Assembly (NCBI GenBank): GCA_038093515.1
Contig: JBBPSI010000275.1
Location: forward strand, 1 to 30,252
Reading direction: 5' to 3'
DNA length: 30,252 nucleotides
Source: Butyriboletus loyo
Taxonomy: Eukaryota > Basidiomycota > Agaricomycetes > Boletales > Boletaceae
A program made the translations under genes and the position numbers. The notes under the pieces are model-generated. The model was given only the letters and a program-made list of their open reading frames with translations. It made no database searches and had not been told where the DNA came from. How positions within the stretch are numbered: the stretch's first letter is position 1; each line of letters begins with the position of its first letter. Shown here piece after piece: positions 1-8,166 of this stretch.

Positions 1-461
1 AAAATATTATTCTGGAGCATGATCGCTCTCTATTCAAGAGCGTTCTGGAATGCACGCGTGTTTCGTACGCGGTATATCACGAGTGGGTCTAATGCGGGCT
101 GTACGCTCGTCGTGAACCGAGTCCTGCATTCAATATATGAGGGGCACTCACAGCTCCTAGGATAAGACTACCCTTGGAAACTATGCAAGGTTTCACTGAT
201 GTTGATTACTCGCCAGGTCATCGGAACGAAACTACCTAGTTGGGATCCGGGTAAGGGTAAGCGCCAACACCCATATGAAGAATAAGGAAACGTGTTCGAG
301 GCAACTTTGTGCACCGCGACTAAACCGAAACACCTTGTTCTTTCTCTTTGAAGTCAACGACTGTGTACCTTCGGTGAGGATGCCAGTGACAAAGACCAGT
401 GCGTACAAGCAGCTCCGAGGAGTGATAATGTTGAGTGCTGAAAATCGAGGAAGACCCAATA
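1..461. other. Upstream flank without supported gene
   Basis: No reading frame here resembles a protein, and the small open frames overlap each other on both strands. An upstream exon of the WD40 gene may lie in or beyond this stretch, but I see no convincing exon. Confidence 0.4.
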
Positions 462-1276
462 ATGCTACTTGACACCGGTCTCTCTGGTTCGGTGCGGCCA
501 GCAGCATTCCACCCTGATGGAAAGCATCTTTTTGGCTTGAGTAGCGATGCAATTCGACGATGGCGACTTGAAGACGGTGAAGAGGTCGCACAGCAACCAG
601 CAAAGGGGTTGTGGACCATTACTGTCTCGAAGGATTACAAGTGGATAGTATCTGGGGCTGAGAATGGTGCAAGTGTGTGGGGTGGAGAGCTGCATGAGAA
701 GATCATCAGTGTGGAAGATGGAAAGTCGGTGTATGCGGTCGACTTCTCCCCCGACTCGACTGTGTTCGCCACCGGGATTACCAATGAAACAAACATCTGG
801 AGTACAACAACAGGGAAGCGACTCGTTGGCCCGCTCCGACACGACACTGATGTCACTGGAATCAAGTTCTCTCCCAATGGCGAACACATCGCCACCACTG
901 ATGGCTCCATCCGCATCTTTGACAGCCACAACGGTGACAAGCTCCTCACAATCAAGAATATCGCAACCCGAATACACCCAACCGCTCCGCTTGCATGGTC
1001 CATGGATGGTCAGAAGCTTTTTGCGGCATCAAAGGACAAGAAAGTCAAGGCTTTCCAAGTGTCCACAGGATCACAGATTGTCAAATCACGAATTCTTGAT
1101 GGCAGCCAGATCAGATCCATTGCATTAGCACCGAATGGCAAATTCATTGCTGCCTACACGGCGCGTTCGATCACATTCCTGGACACGATGACACTCTCTC
1201 ACATTCACCCTGTCATCGAGGTCGGCGAAGACATCACGAGGTCAATTGTCATCTCACCCGATTCTCTCTATCTTTT
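462..1276 (+). CDS. WD40-repeat protein, truncated at its 3' end
   Basis: The frame encodes a beta-propeller fragment. Six WD40-type blades can be read in order, with strand signatures such as AAFHPDGKHLFGL, YAVDFSPDSTVFATG, GIKFSPNGEHIATT, AWSMDGQKLFAAS and IALAPNGKFIAAY. A seventh blade begins with SIVISPDSLYL and then stops abruptly near base 1270. The frame stays open to a stop at 1392-1394, but the last 40 or so residues do not look like WD40 sequence. They overlap, in another frame, the start of the F-box gene. ATG 462 is the first methionine in frame; the frame is also open upstream, so a 5' exon is possible. WD40 propellers are protein-interaction scaffolds, and no enzyme domain is visible. 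This is probably a broken copy of a longer WD40 gene, or the N-terminal part of a chimeric gene. The WD40 assignment is firm, but the gene boundaries are not. Confidence 0.7.
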
Positions 1277-1336
1277 ACCGCCGGTCGCGGTATCATTTTT
1301 GAAAACTGTGTCGACGAGCAGGCACCATCTCGCGCG

Positions 1337-2938
1337 ATGCTCTCGGAACCCCCGCTCCTTCTTGGTCGTGTCTGCAGTTTCTGGCGCTCGGTAGCCCAGA
1401 GCACCCCTCGACTCTGGACCTCTTTATCCCTGACATTCCTCGAAACGGATGTCAATCGCTCGCGCGACTATACGAAAGTCGCCACTGCCATCGAAACGTG
1501 GCTTCACCTATCATATCCTGCCCCGCTCTCCATCGCCTTCACCGACCACCGGATCTTCCAAAATGATACCGAAGACGTCGTCATCTGGTTACTTTCCTGC
1601 ATCCGCATCCATGCACCCCGATGGAAGGGCATCCATCTCAAGCTCTCTTCGGATTACTTTACGCAGCTCGCTGTGCTTTCCTCGTGCGCATTTACGTCCC
1701 TCGCTTCGTTTTCCGTGCACATCGACCACATGGGCTGGCGTAGTGGTCTCCTCTCCCTCCGCCTCGATCTCGCGCAGGCAACTCAACTCACCTCGCTAGC
1801 GTATACAGGGCCAGACCATGTCATACGGGAAGACATCCTCGTCGACTGGACACGTCTCACATCAATCGCGTTCTCGTACGACCTACACGAAGCAAGAGGC
1901 GGGAGTGGCACTCTCCCGCGTCATTTTTGGACGTTGGCACAGTGTCAGAACCTCACCGAGCTTTCGATCGGTCTGAGCACCACACTGGCGCAGCTCTTAC
2001 ATCAGCTGGATGCGATAGCTCAGGGGCAGACAACGATTCCGATGGTTGAGTTGCCGAGATTGCATACGCTCCGCGTACGACGGCTGAGTCGGAGCGCCCA
2101 TGCATGTGCATTCGTCGATGCATTGCGACTTCCCCAGCTCACGACGCTGGACATCGATAGTGCCGTTCTCACGGGCTGCGATGATTCTCATGCGCCGTTA
2201 TCGCATCCGGACTTACACCCGCCCCCGCTCCTGGACGTACAGGTGCACACACAAACCAACTGGTGGCATGCCCACCATTTTTCTTCCCTCCTTGATCGCT
2301 CTGCATGCCACCTCCACACGCTTCACATCCGGGATGTCGATATGTCCCCTTCGGAGCTTGCGCGTCTGCTCACGTCCCCGAGTACCTCGCCCACGTTGTC
2401 CACGTTCACGTTTGACCCTTGTCCGAGGGCGTATCCCGTCTCAGATGTGCTTGCGCATCTCATTCCCTTGCCTGGTTTCAAGTCTATAGCTGCATCGAGT
2501 CCGAGTCCGAGTCTCAGTCCCAGCCCGACTTCCATCCCAGGTTCACCCTCACCCTCACTCTCGCCCTCACTCTCACCTTCACCCTCACTCTCACCTTCAC
2601 CTTCACCTTCACCCTCGCCCTCACCCTCGCCCTCCTTCCCCTCCCTCACCAAACTCCATCTCGGCTGTGCCCACGAAACCCACCTCGACTCACTGGTTGA
2701 CATCATCGAGTCCCGGACAGGAGACCGCGCAACGCAAGCGGGCGTCCAGCCCCTTGCCGTGTTCGAACTCGTCTTTTACGACTTTGTGTACAGTCTCGGT
2801 CAGAGACGGCAAAATTGGCGTAAGGCGTGTTTCGATGCGTTTAGAGAACGTGTGTTGAAGTGTGCCCGCGAGGGCGGGGTGGATGTGGACATCAGGGTGG
2901 AGAGGCCGTATGAGCCTGTGTATCTCTCGATGCCTTGA
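1337..2938 (+). CDS. F-box-like protein with serine/proline repeat, 5' end disrupted
   Basis: The 533-residue frame begins inside an F-box-like domain. The stretch LLLGRVCSFWRSVAQSTPRLW is the usual second half of the F-box in Agaricomycete F-box/LRR proteins. The frame is open upstream, where IIFENCVDEQAPSRA (about 1292-1336) supplies the middle of the domain. The expected leading LPP is seen only in the WD40 frame (about 1272-1290), so a frame change or missing exon separates them. The body contains leucine-rich segments, for example LTTLDIDSAVLTG, followed by a Ser-Pro repeat tract around residues 385-435 and a conserved-looking acidic C-terminus. Proteins of this family are thought to recruit substrates to SCF ubiquitin ligases through Skp1. 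That function is family knowledge, not shown here. No start codon of its own is convincing, so it is either a fusion partner of the WD40 fragment or a 5'-truncated gene. Confidence 0.65.
   Translation: MLSEPPLLLGRVCSFWRSVAQSTPRLWTSLSLTFLETDVNRSRDYTKVATAIETWLHLSYPAPLSIAFTDHRIFQNDTEDVVIWLLSCIRIHAPRWKGIHLKLSSDYFTQLAVLSSCAFTSLASFSVHIDHMGWRSGLLSLRLDLAQATQLTSLAYTGPDHVIREDILVDWTRLTSIAFSYDLHEARGGSGTLPRHFWTLAQCQNLTELSIGLSTTLAQLLHQLDAIAQGQTTIPMVELPRLHTLRVRRLSRSAHACAFVDALRLPQLTTLDIDSAVLTGCDDSHAPLSHPDLHPPPLLDVQVHTQTNWWHAHHFSSLLDRSACHLHTLHIRDVDMSPSELARLLTSPSTSPTLSTFTFDPCPRAYPVSDVLAHLIPLPGFKSIAASSPSPSLSPSPTSIPGSPSPSLSPSLSPSPSLSPSPSPSPSPSPSPSFPSLTKLHLGCAHETHLDSLVDIIESRTGDRATQAGVQPLAVFELVFYDFVYSLGQRRQNWRKACFDAFRERVLKCAREGGVDVDIRVERPYEPVYLSMP
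2490..2640 (+). repeat. Ser-Pro coding microsatellite (TCACCC/TCACCT-like)
   Basis: This is an imprecise hexamer array of TCACCC, TCACCT, TCACTC and related units inside the F-box-like frame. It encodes alternating serine and proline with occasional leucine. The frame is kept open through the array, which gives an expandable disordered linker. Confidence 0.85.
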
Positions 2939-3710
2939 CGGAGGGTGTCGATGTCGATGTCGATGAAGCACGCGGGGGATGATGACGGCCGAGAATCGGC
3001 CGGTGCCCCGTCTGAGATGTGTTGTCATGAAAGATGATATGATATCTTGGTTTTTATGATTGCTTTGCATTCGCATCTTGTATACGGTTGTAACATGGAT
3101 GGACACGGTCGTAGTATGTGGGTACATCGTAGGCGTCATACAATCTCTTGCCAATTGCGCATGCATGCCATGTATCTAGAATCTAGAGATGGTGTGAATC
3201 CATGTCGGGCACATGTCCATGTCAACGCCCAAGGCTTCCCTACAGCACAATGGCTATTAGGAGGAGAACAGGTAGCACAAGCAGGTATGATAATATCGTC
3301 TTGTCCATTTAGTTTGATGGCATGTTAGACTCGTATATGAACAGATAAGTAATTTCCAAACGTCAAAAATGGGAATAGGTTTTCTTTTTCTTTTATTTAT
3401 TTTTCATCATATATTGGCTAGGCAACTACACTGCACCTCAGACACCAGTGATATAAGCAGTCGTAACAAATATTATTACAAACATGAATAGACTGGTAAA
3501 ATCAATTTATATTTATATCAGGGGAACAAGCTGGATGATGTCAACGAACATCAGAAACGTGATATGTTCTGTGATATCCAGAAATGGCGATGTGGTGGGA
3601 GTAGTATACGCCGATTACATAACCTGAAATTTGAGCTTAGCGAGAGGATATGTATGCTTTGCTTTAGCAGGCACCATGAACACTAACGCGCATACGAACG
3701 ACCCAAGATC
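2939..3710. other. Intergenic, AT-rich in its second half
   Basis: This lies between the F-box-like gene and the 3' end of the HET gene. Bases 3350-3540 are AT-rich with a pyrimidine run. I see no gene, RNA or mobile element. Confidence 0.5.
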
Positions 3711-5735
3711 TCATAAACATATACTGTCCGTCTGTCCCTCATACACCCGCTCCGCCTCCACCTCCACGTACACCAACGCGTCGGTCTGCAACTTGTCCCA
3801 GACTTCCCCAGGATCGTCTCTATATAACACGAATGCAAGGTATTTCGATTTCTGGGGATACGGCACGTATACGCATCCCAGCCCGCGTCTCCAGTCGCGG
3901 TGATAGTCGAGGATCGCGAGGGCATATTGTCGCGTCGCTGTGCCTGGGAACGTGAAGGGGTCGTCAACGAACACGATCGGACCACGGCCACGAACGCTGA
4001 GCGGTTTGAATACGCCATCTGGGTCTGTGAGATGAAACCAGAAGAATCGGCTCTCGTCGCTGGGCTGGTACTCCTCGTCGTTGTCTAGAAACCGGGTTTC
4101 AAGGTCGTCGTTCTCGTTTTCGGAGGGTGAATGTGTGTTCTGCGTCAGTGCAGTGACGAAGTCGCTGTGGTCGCTTTCACTGCTTTGCTTGTCGCGGTCG
4201 CTACGCTCCTCCGGGTCCGTCTCCCGATCTGAGACTTGAACATCTGGACTCGTGTCCTGTGTTAGTGCAGTGACAAGGTCGCTGTGGTCGCTTTCACTCC
4301 TTTGCTTGTCGTGGTCACGATGCTCCTCCAGGTCCGTCTCCCGATCTGAACTTTCAACATCTGGACTTGGACTTGGACTTGTCTCCCTCTTGCTTCGATC
4401 GTCACCTGCTTCTCTACACTGCGCTAGCACAAGCAGCACTTCCACTTGCAATCCCTTGTGAGTGAACATCATAGATGGATCCCCAAAATTATTGGGAACC
4501 GAAACGGAATCCTCGGCTTCCCTCGCAGCCAAGTATCCCTCTATGGAAGCCGGGAGCGCAGCACTATGCCGCGATGGAGGCCCGGTCCAAATAAATATCC
4601 CATGTCCATGAACACGCTGCAACAACGCCTCCGTCAACCTCTGGAACGCAAACTTGCCCTCCCCGTACTGCACCGGCATTTGGATCCCAAAGATGCCCAC
4701 GAGCGCATACGCCATATCTTCTATGCGCGTCGTGCGTCGGCCAGCGGCCCAGGACAGGCGTTGCGCCACATCAAAGGCGCCCGGGCTGAAAAAGCAGAGT
4801 CGGCTAGAGGGGATACGTGTTACTGCCAGAATCGCCCGCCAGACCGGATTCTTTTCCCCCTCTGGTACCCAATCGTTCCGCTTCTCCTTGTCGTTCCTCG
4901 CCTCCGTGAATGCCCTCCATTCCCGATTATAAAATTTCATGTTTTCTGGCGCGAGCAACTCTTGGAGGGTCCAGCCCCGCGTGAACCATTCATCGGCGGG
5001 GATATCGTCCAGGACGAGGGACGATGCGAGGTGGACGATGCAGATGTAGGCGTTGTGGTACCATCGGAACATGGCGCGGATGGATTCATCGAGTTCGGCA
5101 CTGCTGTCTTTGTGGATGCAACAGGTGTCGGACCAGGCAAAGGGGCAGTGATACGAACGGGCTTTGGAGCAGAAAAGGAGGAGTTTGTGAAGGCCGGCAC
5201 GGATGGGGATGTCAGAAACCCGGGCGGCGAGGGTTTGTGCGAGTGTGGTCTGATGGGCAGTTCAAAACGGGTGACGAGGGTGCGGAAAGCGGTCTTGGGT
5301 GGGTATGGGCGTGCGACGCGCGAGAGAGGGCAAGGGACATACCTCATCGTCCTGGATCAGCACGTCGGCAAACGTGCTGACCATAGGCATATCGTCGAAC
5401 GTAGGCTCGCCCTCTGTAAGCCATCGATGCGAAAATATGGCATATTTGACGAGCTTGAAGATGGTGCGCATCACATCGCGCTGCGACGCACTTGAGCGCG
5501 AAGGATGTTTTTGGAGATAGGCGGCGAGAATGGGACGATAGTACCGGACGACGTCAGACCTAGACACTAAGCGAAGGTTGTGGAGATCGATGAGGTGGAT
5601 TGGGATTTGGTTGGCGGTGAATTCGGTGAGGGCATCAGACCAGATCTTGGGTAGCGCTACGGTACATTGACCCTCGGTGGTGTGAGCAAACTTTGAGCTA
5701 CTCATCCATGAATCTGGTACTACGACCTGGGTCAA
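3711..5735 (-). CDS. HET-domain (heterokaryon incompatibility) protein
   Basis: I model two exons, 5735-5343 and 5249-3711. They are joined across a 93-bp intron (donor GTATGT, acceptor CATCAG) that keeps the frame, giving 643 residues. The N-terminal half is a basidiomycete-type HET domain. It contains GQCTVALPKIWSDAL, YAIFSHRW (the first conserved HET block), then across the splice HKLLLFCSKAR, FAWSDTCCIHKDSSAELDES, and WFTRGWTLQELLAPE (the third block). Next comes the VWRAILAVTRIP to QYGEGKFAFQRL region typical of these proteins. The C-terminal half has an acidic Ser/Asp/Glu-rich segment containing a tandem duplication, then a conserved-looking terminal region (FFWFHLTDPDGVFKPL onward). 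HET proteins mediate non-self recognition and cell death in ascomycetes; the role in basidiomycetes is less clear. Methionine 11 (base 5705) is an alternative start. No effector partner is evident next to it. Confidence 0.85.
4150..4383 (-). repeat. Two-copy 117-bp tandem duplication in the HET gene
   Basis: The + strand block starting GCAGTGACGAAGTCGCTG at 4150 recurs as GCAGTGACAAGGTCGCTG at 4267. That is a 117-bp period, or 39 codons. The encoded copies share SDRETD.EE...DKQ.SESDHSD.VTALTQ. The period is a multiple of three, so the duplication leaves the frame intact. Confidence 0.85.
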
Positions 5736-5947
5736 GTGGACGAGGAGTCCCAGTGATCAAGAGTTTTTGAGTCGTAGCTTTCGATATCCTTGTTGATGAT
5801 CGCGATCAAGGCTAAGCTTGCCGAACAGAAGGAGATATTGTTACCGAGGATCTGACCAATCACGGAGTCTAGATCATCCTTGCTTCACTTCGGTGCATTA
5901 GTACTCGCTCTGTTCACGTAGATGAGACGGCCAGAGTGGCGGAGGTG
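5736..5947. other. Short spacer upstream of the HET gene
   Basis: No TATA-like element was seen before the HET start. On the minus strand, an open stretch from about 5870 to 5728 reads DDLDSVIGQILGNN and then SLALIAIINKDIES before a stop. It looks protein-like but I cannot assign it. It may be a leftover exon or chance. Confidence 0.3.
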
Positions 5948-6420
5948 AGCAACTCACCTCCCATGTAAGAACCCACTCGGTCATATCCAACACGACATAC
6001 TCCGAGGCGATCTTATCCTCCGAGCCCTGTGTGTATCTCTGGCCTTGTCCCTTTCAGGCTTGTCCTTCAAGTGGTCTTCGAATTCGGTTAGCTTGCGGAT
6101 ATCATGAATCGAAACAAGGAGCTCCGCACACTGGGACGTGCGAATAAAGGATCGATGTCGTCGTCGTCGACGGGGATCATCGCGGCCTAATACATCATAG
6201 CCATGGGATCCCCAGCGATCGCAATCTCGATACCAGTGATCGCCCCGAACTGACCATTTCCCGGACACGTGCCATCCACGAACGCGATCTTGTGATAATG
6301 GCACGATCTGGGAGGCGATTCAAGTTCGCCGCCGTCGTCTGAAAGGGGACGACACAGATGACAAGTGGCTTCTGCTAAACGCTGTCTGTCGGAGCGAGCA
6401 TAAGCAGTCGCAGCACCCAA
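5948..6420 (-). pseudogene. RNase H-like gene relic, copy 1
   Basis: Pieces of a fungal RNase H-like fold appear in order on the minus strand but in different frames. KIAFVDGTCPGNGQ carries the first catalytic aspartate (about 6274-6276). RTSQCAELLVSIHDIRKLTE carries the catalytic glutamate (about 6122-6124). IASEYVVLDMTEWVLTWE (about 5950-6000) is the third block, where the usual DSEYVV reads ASEYVV, so the third acidic residue is missing. At least two frame changes separate these blocks and a stop follows GDPMAMMY. I infer a decayed gene rather than an active nuclease. The last block, with the final aspartate, was not found. It is a paralogue of copy 2 at 7262-7885. Confidence 0.65.
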
Positions 6421-7261
6421 CAGTCAAGGAAGTTATCTTTTGTAGGCGTGTTTCACGAAAGATGAGACGCCCGGGTCGTTGAGGGCAACGATAGAGGGCG
6501 AGCGTGAAAAATGTCGAGGGCCGGGAGCTATGGGGCGATCGCACGCATAACGACCCTCATCGAAACGTTCCCCAAGAACTCGGTTGTGATTACATGGTGA
6601 AGTTCCGAGTGATGACATACTAGCGTGAAAGCGCGGTTTATCATCATTTCACATCCACAAAGCCGAGTTTGAACGTTGAACGACGTTCCGAATATTTCTC
6701 TCGCGGCAGTGTGTGTGAAAGCAACATCGTGCGGTGGTCACTGGTAAACGAGGATACTTGTCTGCGACGCGAATTATGATCAGGGAGGGAGGTGACCTGG
6801 TGCTCAGCTGAGGAACGGCCGATGTCAATAGATGACAGGACGAGGCGAGCCACTGGTTCCGAGCAAGCCTCGCGTATAGACCTGCTACCTTATCAATGTG
6901 AACTCAGTTCGCCAGGTCCCCCGATCGTAGTCAATTCAGGCACAACTTGACCTTATCCGAACCTCGAGTGCCTTACCTGCTCTAGCCCTGATGGTAACGA
7001 ACGATAAGCCATCTCTGTACGCTGGGACACACCACTGCTTCCTGTCAACGATGTTGCCGTGTTTACCTGCATCGACGTGAGAGTGGTCTAGTTCATGACT
7101 TCATTAGCAACCCGTTTCGTGCGATCCGATACGACATTAGATGATAATGATTATGTGGTAAAGTCCAAGTGAATAACATCTAAACTCAGAGAACGGAGCT
7201 CGTTTTATAAAAGACCGTCGAGAACGACGCATGGCTCAGGCGAAGCACGCATGTCAGCAAT
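6421..7261. other. Intergenic between the two RNase H-like relics
   Basis: The first part (to about 6550) may be the eroded N-terminal region of copy 1 (minus-strand LRQTAFSRSHLSS resembles HRKTAFRGCAQS of copy 2). The remainder shows no coding, repeat or RNA signal that I recognise. Confidence 0.4.
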
Positions 7262-7885
7262 CGCGGCTAATCCATCCGCAATCGTGTCGTGTTCGCGGCG
7301 GATACGCTAGAAGGCGATCCGGACATTGTATTCACGCTCGTATTGCTCAACGGTCGCGTCGAGAGTTCAAGGTTACTGGGTCTCCTTTTGGATGAGTTAG
7401 TGGATGTTAACAAGATGATCACCTTCCAAGCGGGGACCGATTCGGTTATGCCAGATACGACATACTCGGAGTCAGATGCAATGACCCACATGTCGTCTCT
7501 TGTGGGATTTGCTCGTTGGACTCGGAGGACCTTCGTATTCGCTCAGTTTGCGTATCCCGTTGATGGTGGCAAGAAGCTTTGCAGACGCTGGGAGGAACGG
7601 ATAGAGGAGGGATCGATGTCATCGCCCACTGCATGGTCAAATAATTCACCAATGGCGACACCGACGCCAGCAATGGCACCATCCTCACTGAGACACGCGC
7701 CATCTACAAAAGCGATTCTGTAGTGATAACATGGCATGTAAAAATCGGGATCCGTCGAAAAGTAGGGACTGTGCGCATCCTCTAAACGCCGTCTTTCGGT
7801 GAGTGGGCAAGGCAGGGTCGCCTTTGCAGAAAATGAGACAGTGTCCGACGACGTCTTGACAACGATCCGGGTGTCGCTGGACCAC
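7262..7885 (-). pseudogene. RNase H-like gene relic, copy 2
   Basis: Blocks in order on the minus strand are YRIAFVDGACLSEDGAIAGVGVAIGE (first aspartate at 7702-7704), a degraded RSSQRLQS where RTSQRAEL with the catalytic glutamate is expected, and VIASDSEYVVSGITESVPAWK (aspartate at 7471-7473). A C-terminal part follows, in which LDATVEQYEREYNVRIAF is followed by a TAG stop (7309-7307) and then RIRREHDTIADGLAA (last aspartate at 7274-7276). The stop sits where tryptophan is usual, consistent with TGG to TAG. Frame changes also separate GVAIGE from later blocks, and another separates NLEL from DATVEQ. All four blocks of the fold are recognisable, so it is better preserved than copy 1, but it cannot encode an intact enzyme. 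The spacing suggests an ancestral gene of roughly 200-250 codons. Confidence 0.7.
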
Positions 7886-8166
7886 CCGACATAAATATTT
7901 AAACGGTCACCCCAACGAATGTGATCACCATAAAAGGAGCGCAGTAGCGGTGGTCCAAGCTGACTCGATTTATTACCAAATCAGGCAGGATTGAACGAAG
8001 CGGTCTTCCTCGCTCCTGTTTCTTGAACCCGCACAGCAACGACACAAACCGACCTTCTCCGTACAGGTGCTCTTGTATTCACTTACAAGTCCACCATTCT
8101 CCTCCCATTCCTTATCTACAAAGTATAAGGATTCTCTAGTACTTTAATTCCAGCCTGATCCCATTA
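7886..8166 (+). promoter_or_regulatory. Probable promoter region of the BCAS3-family gene
   Basis: This 280-bp spacer precedes ATG 8167. CATAAAAGG at about 7930 is a weak TATA-like element, and a pyrimidine-rich stretch (about 8035-8125) follows. The assignment is by position only. Confidence 0.3.
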
